Shown: positions 23,785-35,448 of the stretch, piece by piece
Position numbering within the stretch: position 1 is the stretch's first letter
How the letters are laid out: each line of letters begins with the position of its first letter
Assembly: GCA_011109175.1 (NCBI GenBank)
Contig: RDEW01000033.1
Location: forward strand, 434,001-498,000
Source of the DNA: Dicyema japonicum
Lineage: Eukaryota; Dicyemida; Rhombozoa; Dicyemidae
DNA: 64,000 nt
Direction: 5' to 3'
Notes under the pieces: generated by a model
Database searches by the model: none
Told to the model about the DNA's origin: nothing
Seen by the model: the letters and a program-made list of their open reading frames with translations, nothing else
Made by a program: the position numbers and the translations under genes

Positions 23785-24400
23785 ATGGGTTGGTGTGTTG
23801 TAGTTATGTTTAGGAATTTCAAGAGACTCACAACATAAACGAAGAAAGACAGGCGGACGAATGCCTGTATTCAGGAAGAAGAGGAAATTCGATATGGGTC
23901 GTCAGCCAGCGAATACAAAACTATCAACTAAAGAAGTAGTTAGACCAGTGCGTTGTCGTGGAGGAAACAAGAAATATAGAGCATTGAGGTTGTCTTCAGG
24001 AAGTTTCTCATGGCCATCGGAAGGATTTACAAAGCGTACTAGAATAAATGATGTGGTGTACAACTGTACATCCAACGAACTGCTTAGAACAAAGACTATA
24101 GTGAAGGGGTGTATTCTAAGTATTGACTGTGCTCCATTTCGTACTTTGTATGAGAATTACTATGGAGTAATCCTTCCAAGGAAGAAGGGAGATCAGATGA
24201 CTGACAAAGTTGGTGATATTTCAACTTCTTTATTGGATCAGTTTGTGAGTGGAAAGTTATTGGGTTATATTCTATAATTATTTGTAGCTATTGTTACTTC
24301 TCGGCCAGGACAACATGGTCGTTGTGATGGGTACATTCTTGAGGGTTCAGAGTTGGACTTTTATATTAAGAAACTTAAGGCCAAGAAGGGTCATGCTTAA
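23785..24400 (+). CDS. rps8: 40S ribosomal protein eS8 (RPS8)
   Basis: Three exons: ATGG at 23785-23788, 23814-24263 and 24288-24400. Introns at 23789-23813 (25 bp) and 24264-24287 (24 bp) are GT-AG. Splicing restores the universal N-terminus [16 protein letters not shown], then [38 protein letters not shown], and after the second intron [17 protein letters not shown]. The product has 188 residues; the vertebrate protein has 208. The difference is a lysine-rich insert before [12 protein letters not shown] that is absent here. It is a structural protein of the small ribosomal subunit. The first exon carries only the start codon plus one base. An AT-rich stretch (23700-23780) separates it from the tandem block, so the promoter must be very short. 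Confidence 0.97.
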
Positions 24401-25830
24401 TATTTGTTCCTTATTTGATGATTTGTTTTCCCAATTGTTTCTTATTACTATTGATTTCTTTTAGTCTTGTTAGGACACACTGATCATCAGAAGCTAACGG
24501 CTTTTAAAGGACCTTACTCAGTTTCCAGAGGTTCCCAAAGTCTTTGAGTAAGAGGGGCCAAGGATAGAGGATTCTCTTAAAGGTGGGATATACTTTGATC
24601 TGGGTGAGTGGTTCATGAATCTAAGGAGCTAATATGGGAGAACAGTGTATTTCCCTTCCTATAGGTTGATCGGTGGAGAAAATAAATATCTCACGATTTA
24701 CTGAGTAAATCCCACAATCGGAGATGTGAGAGTGGATAGCTTTTGGCTCCGGAGTCTCGGCAAGTAAAAGAGTTTGGAGTAGTTGGTTATACTGTTGGGT
24801 ATTTTTTGAGATGGATTGGACAAGCCATATGTTTTTCCATGAATTGAAAGCAAGCTATTGGAGATGGTTTGAGATCTGAAAACTTGTGATTTTCAATAAA
24901 GTAATCGATTTGAATGTACAAAGCACAATTAGTCCTTGGGAGATATTTTTGGTTAGTTGTAGGTAAATAACATAAGAAAGTGATCTATGATGGAGAAGCA
25001 TAATGTTTTGATCTATTTGGCGGAGATATTGAAGCGTAAAAAAATTTACCAGCGTAGGAAATATACCTCCTGGGTGATGTATTGTTTGTTCCTCTTGATG
25101 TATAAACCTATGAATCTCTTAGACATTTGTTTTACGCTCTCTTCAAAAGACTTAGCCAGCTTAGAGAATCTTTGAGAACTATGCAGTTTATTCGAGTAGA
25201 TTTTTCTACCAGTCCAAAGAGTATAGCCATGAAGTTAGGGCTGCGGTTCTTAAACTCAACTTTATCTTGAGAAAGGCGCCGAGTTTATCCGTCTCTCAAT
25301 AACCTCTTTATTCAGCCGCGTGAATTGTAGATTGAACGTGTGACATCCTGGTGGTCAACGAGACCAAGGTGAAAAAGACCAACACTACTTTGCTGCATGG
25401 ATTCAATTCTATATATATACCGTGGGTAGAAGGTGCTGAGGCTGTCACTGGAACAACATTGTTTTACAATAATGACTAGGGTAATGACTAGGGCAAACAT
25501 TTTTTAACCTTAAAATTTTTGAGATTGATGGATTGGACACTTGTAAAATATAAATACGAAACAATAAAAGACAAATGTTGGTTTAAAGACTATTTATTGA
25601 AAATGGACATTACGTAGTTTTCCAGATTTCATGTACAAAAGTTTCTGTTTGTCCTCAAAAAACTCTTGAATTGCGAAAAACATCTTTCGACAGATGCCGA
25701 GGATGGTTAATAATATAGAAAGAACGAATAATCTTCAGGAAAGACATTTTTACATTCCATATTAATAATTTTAGTTAGGTCGCTTTCCAAAATTCTCTTC
25801 TCCAAATATTTTGACCCCTGTTTCATCTTT
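24401..25830. other. Unassigned stretch downstream of rps8
   Basis: No family could be recognised. Two ORFs might be exons. A plus-strand ORF at 24987-25175 starts MMEKHNVLIYLAEILKRKK. A minus-strand ORF at 25312-25500 has a signal-peptide-like start (MFALVITLVIIVKQCCS) and 62 residues. Neither could be extended convincingly with short introns. Confidence 0.3.
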
Positions 25831-25834
25831 CCCA

Positions 25835-26890
25835 AAATTTATTGCACTAAAAAGAAAAATTGCTGTTGCATCCTCTTGCATTGCGGCCATTTTGTTGCCT
25901 GGGGAAACAACAGCTCATTCTCGGTTTAAAATACCAATTTAAAATTTTTGACAATTCTAATTACCATATTCCTTAAGATTCCAACATTGCAAAATTGTCC
26001 AGAGGCGTATGAGACGAACTCCTATGTCCTATTTTTAGAAAAGAGTGTTTTGAAGCGGTGGATAGAATCCTCCGGATTTCAATAATTGTAGTTGTTTTTT
26101 GGAGGATTTTTAACCGTGTTATGTGGTGATTTCCGTCAAATTTTTCCAATCGTGAAGAGAGGCATAAATGCTTATGTTATCAATGTCTGCATTAAAAAAT
26201 CATATTTATGGAGACACATGAAGAAATTTGAGTTAATTATAAATATGCGAATTTTGGATGCCTCTCTTCTACATTCAGAATTTTTATTGCGTGTTGGGGA
26301 AAATAAAATACCCAAGGACAATAATCAGAATAAAACGTTGCCTCCAGAGTACATTTTACCGCTTGGTTCGAGAGTTGAATATCTCTCATATATTTATCCT
26401 GATTTTTTTCATCCACTTTCCCTATTTGCTAATAATTGTATATTAGTAACAGATAATGAAGTGGTCCGAGAAATCAATAGTTTATGCATCAAACGATTCC
26501 CGGTTTTCAACCCGGAAAATTTTTGCAATCTGTTGAAATATCGGGACTTCCAGATCATCAATTAGAATTAAAGATTGGTTGTCCAATCATGTTGATGAAA
26601 AATTTGCAACCTCCCAAACTATGTTTAGTCGTGATTGAGTTGCACAAGAATTTGCTTGTTGGAAAAATACTTTTTGGTCAATTAAAAGGCGAAGTAGTAA
26701 TGATTCCAAGAATAAAAATCTGTTTGGAAGAGAAAGAGAGCATACCGTTAGAAAAAACGCAATTTCCAGTGAAAATATGTTTCGATGTGACTATACACAA
26801 AGCCCAAGGACAGACGATGAACAAGGTGTTGGTGCTTTTGGAAAGACCTGTGTTTAACACGGACAACTCTACGATGCTTTGAGAAAGGGA
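25835..26890 (+). mobile_element. Helitron helicase (Pif1-like) remnant
   Basis: Motifs of the Helitron SF1B helicase follow in order: IAVASSCIAAILLPGETTAH and SRFKIPI (25850-25940), DELL with FEAVDRILR (26010-26075, motif II region), FLTVLCGDFRQIFPIVKRG (26106-26165), GCPIMLMKNLQPPKL (26578-26625), and FDVTIHKAQGQTMNKV (motif VI region, 26780-26830). There are stops in the first third and one frameshift near 26540. The Rep domain is not in the window, so this is a truncated Helitron. Confidence 0.85.
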
Positions 26891-26994
26891 ACATTTAAAG
26901 AGAATGTGAAATAACTTAATTATGTTTTATGTTAAGTAAAAGTCGTGGTGAATACAGCCGGTAAAACAAAACAATTGTTTTGGAAGGTGTTCTC

Positions 26995-27115
26995 AGATAT
27001 GATTAGGGCAACCATAAAATTGCAACTTTTAAAATATAAATTGCAACAGAAAATTGCTTTAATTGCAAAAAAATTGCATTGCTGAAAAATATACGAAATC
27101 ATTTATTGTACAGTG
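26995..27115. repeat. Subterminal ATTGCAA repeat array with TAGGGC end
   Basis: After 'gattagggcaacc' the sequence repeats ATTGCAA-like units at least six times within about 100 bp. The pattern parallels the GTCAAA arrays at 36.9-37.15 and 45.13-45.27 kb, which also begin or end at TAGGGCG. Probably one end of a nonautonomous DNA transposon. Confidence 0.45.
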
Positions 27116-27254
27116 AAGTTTCTTAAATTTGCTCAAAATTGTTTCTGAACTATTTTTGGACAGTTTGGGAATTAAAAAAAAATTTTATTTAAAAAACCAT
27201 TAAAGCAAAATATTATTTTTATCAAAATAATCAGTTTATCTGCATTGACTAACT

Positions 27255-28285
27255 TTACACGATATGGTTTCTCGCACAGGCCGCGACACATGAAGACTGT
27301 AATTTGCTCCATAGACGTTTACAAATCTTTCGACTCTGTCAAGGAGGATTTTTACTTGGAAAATTTACTAATCAAAGATCCCTGGAAAGCTCAAACTCTG
27401 GCTAGCTAATTTCCTTAGTGGTCGGAGGGGATGCGTCTGCATTGGCCAGTCAAGGTCTATTTCACGGCTTTTCCCTAATGGAGTTCACCAAAGATTCCCT
27501 TTGTCTCCAGTTTTATTCAAACTATTCATGGCGGATCTCTCCACTCCAGAAATCGAAAATGATATTATTCTAACTTTTGCCGACGACATCGTCATTGCGT
27601 CACGCGATCAGGACATCCAGATTGCCACTTCGAAATTGCAAGAAAATCTGGACCATCTTGACGAATGGCTATCGATGAATCGCCTAACTGGCAGCAGTGA
27701 AAAGTCCGTCACAACCCTAATTACTTCAGACAAGAGACTGGGAAAACGGTCGAACTGAAGGCAAACAATGAAGCTATTCCTTTTAGAAAATCCCAAAGGA
27801 TCCTTGGGATGACTTTTGACATGCATATGTCATTTTATCTCCATGTTGAAAACGTAATTACGAAATGCGAACAGAAAACTAATGTCCTGAAATGCCTCAC
27901 AGGCTTATGAAGGATCAAAAAGCATTCTGTTTTGAGCACTTTATATAAACAATTCATCGAACCATTCATCTCTTATGCATGTGGCATATGAGGCCCATTC
28001 ATCTCTTAGACGAATGTCTTGAAGATCGAGGCTAGCCGGAAAAAGAGGTCCCAAAATCAAGGAACGCTAGATTTCTGGAGAACTCCAGCCACCAATGTTT
28101 CTTGAAGCCTTGATTAGAATGAACCATAAAACTTGCCGTCGTGACTGCGAAGGTCCAGTCACTTGACCAATAAATGCTTGTGTAGAAAAGAGGGATGAGC
28201 ATCGGGCCCAGATGAGGTCATTACTATTACGTGCTGGGATCACGAGATTAGTTAGTTTGTGTAACCGTGGTCTCTGGTGTTATTA
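27255..28285 (+). mobile_element. LINE-J copy 7, RT end to 3' tail, broken
   Basis: RT pieces CSIDVYKSFDSV (about 27310), SPVLFKLFMADLSTPE and LTFADDIVIASRD (27500-27605), and thumb to about 28000. The 3' end reads 'gggatcacgagattagttag' followed by 'ggtctctggtgttattatta'. The same 3' end occurs alone at 61410-61480. Many stops. Confidence 0.75.
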
Positions 28286-28860
28286 TTATTATAAGCCCTA
28301 GACGGAATCAACCGGATGGCATAGTGTTAGGTGTCCTGCCTATGCGGAGCTATAAATATCATGGCTCTCGTGAAAAGGCTGTTATTATTATTAGACGGAA
28401 TCAGTTTATAGTAAAGCCCTGTCTCGTCCATATTGTAAATTTCACCTCCTTTATAAAGTTTGGAAATTTCTTAAAAGTGATCTCAAATCTTTCTAGGTCA
28501 GGTTGTTTGTCAGTTATTATTTTCCCATTCGAAAACCACGTCTTTTTTGAATCTTGTAAAAAATCCTTTAGAAGTCTTGAAATCACTAATTGATAACCTT
28601 TCAGCAATATTTTGTGCTTTATTTGATATTAGTGCCTCATTCGAAAAGCACCTAACATAAACAAATTAAAAATATCCTTAGATTCCATCAAATCCATCCA
28701 TTCTAATATCATAGTATCAAGTTCAGGAAATTTTGACGATTTGCATGTCTTTGTTGAAGGAATATAATTTTTAGATGTTTTTAAAATGGACTCTGGGGAA
28801 TTAAGAATGTTATTCACGGTTTTTTTGAAATTCGAGAATTAAATAAATCAGAAAATATGT
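28286..28860 (-). mobile_element. pogo/Tigger transposase remnant 1
   Basis: The minus strand gives KFPELDTMILEWMDLMES and then SNKAQNIAERLSISDFKTSK plus GFFTRFKK, a CENP-B-type helix-turn-helix, and then YNMDETGLYYKLIPS holding the first D of the DDE triad. Order and spacing fit pogo/Tigger elements. Frames are broken, and a SINE is inserted right after the MDETG block. Confidence 0.8.
28298..28402 (+). mobile_element. Short SINE-A insertion with target-site duplication
   Basis: Flanked by 'agacggaatca' on both sides (about 28299-28309 and 28392-28402). The insert of about 80 bp has a tRNA A-box-like 'tggcatagtgttagg', then the LINE-R-type tail 'cctgcctatgcggagcta', 'atggctctcgtgaaaa' and TTATTATTATT. 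Confidence 0.75.
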
Positions 28861-29458
28861 GAGCGATTTTTTGGTACAATTTAGTTTTATTCTCGTCTTT
28901 ATATCTCAAACGTGTGGCCGATTTAAGGGAAGGAATTCACTGTATTAAAATCTGAATCACAGGCTCTAACAAAGATTGTTAATTGTGCAATTCCAACAAC
29001 GTCCACTGTTTCATTGATCGTAATTTAAGAATAATCAAATTTTAAAATTAAGACTTTAATTTGTGTTTCAAATTCAAAGACATTTCATTAATGTGTTCGG
29101 CAACAGTTTTTCTGATTAATGAAATATCTTTAAATGTTGTCTGGACAAATAATTATTGTTGTTTTTACAAGGCATTGCTTGATGAAATCACAGTCGGATA
29201 TGATTTTCCATTCATTGCATGCATTCTGATAACTGTATGATCGATGATTAGATCGGTAGTGCTCATTTAGGTTGTATTCTTTCATTATAGCGATAAACTG
29301 GTTACAATAATGTATTTTTACATCAATTATTAAATTTAAAAAATAACAAAATGATTTTTTGTTTTTTATAGCCATTAAATCGGGCTTCACTTATGCTTGT
29401 TAAGGTCGTATGAGGGCCGCACCTATGCTTGTCGAGGACCGCATGTTTGACACCCCTG
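28861..29458 (-). mobile_element. hAT remnant 3, N-terminal end with terminal repeat
   Basis: The right end 'gcatgtttgacacccctg' (29441-29458) is the inverted terminus of the hAT group also seen at 49522 (caggggtgtcaaac). Inside, the minus strand encodes MKEYNLNEHYRSNHRSY (29285-29235) and FIKQCLVKTTIIICPDNI, as in the N-terminal part of GTF2IRD2/ZBED-type transposases. Confidence 0.7.
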
Positions 29459-29727
29459 CTCTAGCACAAAGATATCTGATTTGTTGTCTTGTACTTTTGT
29501 ATTTGTGCTTATTGAATCTCGACTGATTCACTCACAACTACTGATTGCACAGAATGAGTTTTCAGTTACTTGGATTTTTTATTCCGTATTGTCTGCATAA
29601 TGAAAATGTAAGCATCTACAACTTCGTTATGGTCACTATTCGGCAATCGACCACATCTTGTTGCCAAGTGGTTTTCTGGCTGAGTTGCAGTGGCTGCAGC
29701 TGGCCCCAGGATTATCAACGAATAGGT
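29459..29727. other. Spacer, no gene seen
   Basis: No recognisable coding sequence; it separates the hAT end from LINE-F. Confidence 0.3.
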
Positions 29728-31280
29728 TTATGTCTTGTGATAGACACAACATTCCTTCGCATCAGAAAAGTTATTCTCGTGTGATAGCCAAATGGAAGAC
29801 TCGGTGATGTCGATATTTAAATCACTCAGACAGTGGAATAACACTCTTTGTAGCAGCTTTTTCTGAATTTCTTCAATTAGCCAGTTCTTTTGATGTTCTT
29901 TTAATAGGACGAGACTGAGAATATCAGGCCCTTGAGCTTTATATTTTCTGCATAGAAATTCGGCGATTGTGGCCATGTTTGTTTTCTTTGATTTGATGAC
30001 CCGCAGAATCCCCGTCTCCTCAAACATTAAGTCGACTTCTTTTCAAAGTCTCTTAGGAATTGTATGGGTTATCCATGACCACTTTTGGGTATTTCGCATT
30101 TAAAGCCCTACTCAGTGGGTCCATTATGAGTACAAATATCTGCGGTGACAAAGAGTCACCCTGCAGAATTCTCTTTTTCACTCTGAATTCCCCAATTTGT
30201 TTCCGGTTGAAATTCAATTTAATTTTCTACCTCATGACCAAGGTTCTTTACAATGGTCACAATCCAGTAAGGGAGTCCAGAGATATCGAGTACCCGGTAC
30301 AAAAAGTCATGATCCACCGAATCGAACGTCTATCCAGGCAGTGGCCAAACTATTCCCGTTCTGCCGGTTGATACATCGGTTTAATAGTGCCTGCTCCTTA
30401 GCTCCTTGGCAATCCTTCGTGTTCACGATTGATTTTCTCTGATGGTGTTCCTCAATGTAGTCACTTCGTAACCACTTTTATAAATTGGGAATACACGTAA
30501 TTAGTCTTAGGTTTTTTGGGGTATGGCACAAGTCTTTCTTCTAGATAAGATGTGTGATTCCAGTGTAGAACCACTCATCTGGAGTATACTTTCCGTGTAT
30601 TAACTGAAACCTCTTTACATAGTTGGTCATGAATCGATGTAAATTTTTTGAGGAATAAATTGTTGTATACCCAATCACATCCGCTAGTTCTCCAGCTAGG
30701 GAGATACTTAATCAATTCCAGAATGTTTTTTGCTGAAGTCTGAAAATGTCTGTCCTGTTCCAGTCACTCGTCTGTTCATCGAAAATGTGTTCTCACTGCT
30801 CGGCTGTTCCTTCCAAATGTTCTCCCAAAATAAAAAACACTGGCTTTCGTTGAACAAAAATTGAAAATTCTCTTACTCCTCGTCTAAGCTACGATAAAAA
30901 TATATTCGGTTGAGTTCTAAACATCAATTTTGTCTTCTGAATTCCTTTCTAGATTCATGTATTCAAGTCTTTTCTCCACAATCTTTATGTTATCCTGGAT
31001 ACAAGTGCTGATTCTCCCTAATTCACCTTTCTTTGACTTTCGGTATCCATATTGGCTTTATTGGCGAAGCACATCCCTCCTTTCATCGTCGTATCTTTGG
31101 TTTCCTCTCAGTCCAGTATTCTCTGTTCGGCTCTTCGGTAGAGAATTTGGATCAATTTTTTGTACTCTGAACAGCCCTCATTGGTTTGTTCATCCGGTTC
31201 ATACACAGGAAGGTCCGCAGGATTATTATTGGAAACAATCGTGTTCATCACCACAAGAATTAATTATTTAGGCTTGCATA
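29728..31280 (-). mobile_element. LINE-F: reverse transcriptase remnant of a different LINE class
   Basis: On the minus strand: PDEWFYTGITHLI (about 30570), RLITCIPNL, NTKDCQGAKEQALLNRCIN (about 30420-30365), AWIDVRFGGSWLFVPGTRYL (fingers/palm), RRILQGDSLSPQIFVLIMDP (about 30175-30115), and a thumb-like KEVDLMFEETGILRVIKSKK at 30035-29985. The motif set, with QGDSLSP but without the LINE-J signatures, resembles R4/Dong- or NeSL-like RTs that carry a restriction-like nuclease. It may be the source of the 'LIEVGITSQ' cassettes; that link is inferred. Several stops. Confidence 0.6.
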
Positions 31281-31690
31281 TTAGTACTTTTCAATAAGGT
31301 TAAAGTCTTAAGATTTGTTAGTGTAGATCGGTTATATACTCAAATTATCTTGTCTCATGAGTTTTTAACATACTTAGACTGTTCTCTCTTAGATTAACTA
31401 TAAATATTTGAAAATACCAATAAACTCTTATTTATAGACAATTTATATCTCTTTTCATAAAAGATTTTCTCTTTTTAGTGACTTGTATGGGCTTCTGATG
31501 ATGGATCTATTACTGATGGCCAGAATCACAGAGAGGTTTCATATGAAGACAAAAAGGACATGTACACACATTAACTATATACAGAATACGACTAATATAA
31601 CAAATAACATAGACAATATCAAATCTAACGTAATCCAGTTTCCCCCATATAACATTCAATATAAGCACTCATATCAGACTTTTTAACCCC
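31281..31690. other. Intergenic, no gene seen
   Basis: AT-rich; covers the 3' flank of vps53. A short extra vps53 exon could lie near 31630-31680. Confidence 0.35.
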
Positions 31691-31691
31691 C

Positions 31692-33771
31692 TCAAGTTAC
31701 AATGCAAAATACCTTCATATCTAGTATCCGTTCAAAATGGTGAACACTCGGAGAATCACAATGCTGAAGATAGGAATGCACAAACTCTGGAATATCTGAC
31801 TCTCCTGAGCTCATAATAATCTTAAGAATTAACTCAGCCCGATTCATCTCATCGTTCACAGCCTTGCTATAACTGTATGTGCTTACACAGTATCACCTTG
31901 TTGGTGGAGACCGAATATTAGAAGATCCAGCCACAGGAAGATTCTGGAGGCACATTTTGATGGAGTAAGTGTCCAAGAGGAGCTGTTCTGCAGCCAGAGG
32001 GACTACCTGTCGGCATTTCATCAAAGATTCCAAGTATTCCTCAACAAATACACTAAAATTGACAAAACCCGACCAACTCAAGAAAATGACGACAAAATGA
32101 AATGAAATTATCTCAGATTATGAGAAAGATGAACCCTTACAGACGGAATCCACCCTTCCATAGCATCACTAATAGCACTGATATATCCACCTTCGTTTCC
32201 CGTAGTAACCACGTTCTGCCACGAGAACTTTGACATTGTCTTCAAATGAGGACGACAGAGACCGATCAGATCATCACACAGTACATTTATAGCGTTAGTG
32301 AGAACACTTAAATTACCAAAATTATACCCCTTGAAGGGATTCTCTGTCTTGGAGGACTCTGGGTGTCGACTTATCAACTGGAAGGCCGATTCGGTACAAA
32401 ATCCAGCGGTGGAGATCACAACACAGATCTCTTCGATGTCAGAAACCGTTAATCTCTTAGAAGACTGGAAAAACTGAGACTTTTGATCAGAAGTGACCCT
32501 CGAGAGGGTCTGATTGAGCACGTGCTCTGCATAATCGTTCAGGAATTTGTAGATATATGAAAATCCCAGTCCTAAATGAGCAGACTCGTCCACAGATCCA
32601 CCAAGAACAAAAAACAGTTGGACAGCACTGGATAGCACGTGGGTATCATCCATAGTGGCGTCCTCCTCACTGTGAGTTAGATCTCTTAGGTTGTTCTCCA
32701 GAGCAGTTTTGTACACACCCACATGGGGACGGAAGCAAGAAGTGATTATTCCATTAAAAGAACCCCCTTCCAACAGATTCTCTGCAGACAATCGGGTTTG
32801 CAACAAATTTTCAAACTGTGTAAGCTTTCTGATAGCCATTAAGATATCCTCTCCACTAATTTCTAGGCCTTCTATGTCGTCAGTGAGTCCGTTTCTAAAT
32901 TCCCAACATAACCGAATTGCCAGTCGCTCAGACAGTTCCCATTCGTCTGGAAAAACTCCCCCAAACTGGTTCTCAAATTCAGAAAGCATCCGTTTAATGT
33001 ATTTTATCCTTAAAGTGACCACATGCAGCCATCCATCCTGCATGGAAACAAATATCTGAGCAAAATGATCACAGATCCATCCAACGAGAGGCTCAATATA
33101 GTCGTTTCCCAGCTCAGTCAAAGTAGTAGAGGCCTCAGCCAACATAGGGAGAGTTATTGACAAATCATCCTTAGCTGCGTATTCTATGACTGACTTAAAG
33201 TCCGAGTAGATCTTCTCAGCCAATAATTTATGGGTCTCTTCGAACTTGGACAGCAAAGACTGCACGTGAGTGTTCTTATATACAGAAAGTTTATTGGCAA
33301 GAACAGAAAGAGCGTGTACCATATGGGAGGCATCACTGTATTGTCTTGAGTCAGTGAAGAGTTCAAGTGACTGAATCCCCTGCATCAGCATGTGCACCTG
33401 AGTGAGAGTAGAGATGGACTCTGACAAGTTAGCCTTTCCCACATTCCACTTTCGAATGTCCCCTCTGATCTCCTCTCTTGTTTTAATCTCTTTTATGCGG
33501 ACTAGCAACTCCCTTATGTTGTTGTTAGTGATCTGCCAGTTACATGGGGTCTCTGCACAAACACACTGCAAATTTGCTTGTCTACGGTTTGGATTCTCTT
33601 CTCTACTTTGCTTATAACACTGTCCAGTTTGTTGAGCGACTCTTCATTTGGAAAGAGTTCATTTATGTAGGAGATTACATCAAAATCACTTCGTTCTAGT
33701 GGATCTTCAGGGGTTTGACTTGTAATGTCGCTTACAAGTAGGTTTATTGGGTCGTCTGAGTTCATTAACAC
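31692..33771 (-). CDS. vps53: VPS53, GARP/EARP tethering complex subunit
   Basis: Exon 1 (33559-33771) gives DPLERSDFDVISYINELFPN, the start typical of VPS53. A 26-bp GT-AG intron at 33533-33558 (alternatives of 20 bp nearby) joins it to a long exon from 33532 to about 32108 (IRELLVRIKEIKTREE, YIEPLVGWICDHF). Next comes FVEEYLESLMKC with AAEQLLLDTYSIKMCLQNLP (32060-31897), a 24-bp intron at 31873-31896, and SYSKAVNDEMNRAELILKII down to FERILDMK. All blocks line up with animal VPS53. The protein tethers endosome-derived vesicles at the trans-Golgi network. Two points are open: the junction near 32050-32150 has no clean GT-AG solution, and the C-terminus either stops at 31692 (VFCIVT) or continues through a 34-bp intron. 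Total about 600 residues versus about 700-830 in other animals. Confidence 0.92.
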
Positions 33772-33849
33772 ATTGAAGATTTAAAATTTTAAATATTATT
33801 TTATATTTTATTAATTTTATAAAAATATTTGTTAAACGATGAGTTTTTA

Positions 33850-34330
33850 TAATCTGAAAGAATATTTGTGAAAAAAATGTGTATTGAGAAGGCTGTCTCC
33901 TCCAACAATTTTGAAGACCGGATACGTCTACTCTACTTCTCCCCAAGTACGCTTAACATATTTCCCAGCAGAGGAAAAGATAAGCCACTAACACCCGCCG
34001 TAAAAGAAAACATCAATAAGTTTTTCTTATAAGATCACAAGAGTTTCATAAATGAACACCAATACATAAAAAATATATGGGAATCATCGAAGGCGTCAGA
34101 TATTACTTAATACACTGCAAACTGTTGGGAAATCTATCTCCAACGGTTCGAAAAAAATTGATAATGCTCTTTTCTTTTTCTGTACTAGTTCTTGCGTTAG
34201 AGTAAAGTCTGTTTTTTACTGTCTCGTGTATTAAAGGCATGTGTGGTTATAGAATCCTGGGAATCCTTACGTGAAGAATTATTTTTTCTCGTGAACTTTA
34301 ATCCAAACTTTTTTTATTGAAAGAACAATT
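33850..34330. other. Spacer with a short unassigned ORF
   Basis: A plus-strand ORF from ATG at 33878 reads MCIEKAVSSNNFEDRIRLLY and stops near 34030. It shares the intergenic space with the vps53 start and points away from it, so it could be a small divergent gene. No family recognised. Confidence 0.25.
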
Positions 34331-34379
34331 GTGGTACTTGAGTAGAGTTATTCACGGATTGTGAGGATATTGATGGAGA

Positions 34380-35310
34380 GTTTACAATTTTTTATTCAAA
34401 TTGAGTCCACAGATTTCCAGCCAGACCTTCGATCTTTCCGAAAAAGTACTAGTAATAAATTAAACCCGCTCTGTTGTCCAGTCTGGCACTATATTGGTGG
34501 CTATAATCCTTGATCTCGTGAACTTGATGTTTTCGGATAATGTGTCTGATTTTGGTCGTAGTCTTCTTTTCCCGTAAAAGACAGTGGAATTTAGCCTATT
34601 GCTGTTGGTAACATTTTGGCCAGTCGACTTGTTGGAAACATTTCGACCGATTTGTAGTCTTCATAGCTGGGTGTCAGAGTCAAGGACGGCAGTGAGGGTG
34701 ATTCATTGGCTTGTGTCTTTCCCTGCTATCGTACACTGCTTTAAGTGCTTTCTTATTCTCTTAATTTATCCATGCCATTGATGGATACAATCCTCAACTT
34801 ATATTACAGACATAATAGTGCAGAAACAGCTACAGTGCCCAATTTTTTCAACAGGATCGCCGGGATCACGTCTGGCTCACAGGAATGCGTGTTCTTTGAA
34901 CGAGAAATTTCCGATGCTACATCTCTCGGTATAAAATGACCTCTTAGATGTTTCTATTTAGTGTTCGATGGAATGTCGACTCTTGTTTGGTTTGTACTTA
35001 TTCTCACACAATACTTCATGAATTTGTTTAGATCCATCTGGTAATCAAATCATCCTTATTCTTACTGTCAGCCTTTTTAATGTTCCGTAACATCTTTCAC
35101 ATCTTTAAAAGTGAACCATTTTTGTTATTGGAAATTTCCTTCTTTGTAAACGTTTTGCACTTTCATAGGGCTCCTCGTTCAGTCCTCGGATTCTGTTAAT
35201 AGCTTCTCTTGTTAGATTCGTCTTACGTTTAAGGCGACTCTGTACGTCCACTTGTCCTGAGGACCCCTTTGAATATTTATGTTTCTGTTGCAACCCTTTA
35301 CCGGCAAAAC
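34380..35310 (-). mobile_element. LINE-J fragment (linker and start of RT)
   Basis: The minus strand resembles the LINE-J linker (SAKRLQRRKFPITKMVHF near 35105-35160) and the RT start (RRDPGDPVEKIG near 34870; compare RRDPGYSVEKDG at 12240). Heavily decayed. Confidence 0.5.
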
Positions 35311-35448
35311 CATCGCGTCAGCTGTGGAGTGTGCCTCTGTTGGGTTGTGATTCGCGTTGTTGAAGACCACAGTGTACATAATACAATATGCAGAAAATAA
35401 TAAAACTAGTATATAATAGCAAATTACTACATAATAAAGAAAACATAG

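Noticed and set aside
29524-29784. Possible host exon (MHRMSFQLLGFFIPYCLHNE)
   Set aside because: No acceptor or donor arrangement extended it, and it overlaps the 3' end of LINE-F on the other strand.
30930-31271. 113-codon plus-strand ORF rich in S, F and L
   Set aside because: Antisense to the LINE-F remnant; composition is that of a reverse-strand shadow.
32691-33059. 122-codon plus-strand ORF
   Set aside because: Antisense to the long vps53 exon; no independent signal.
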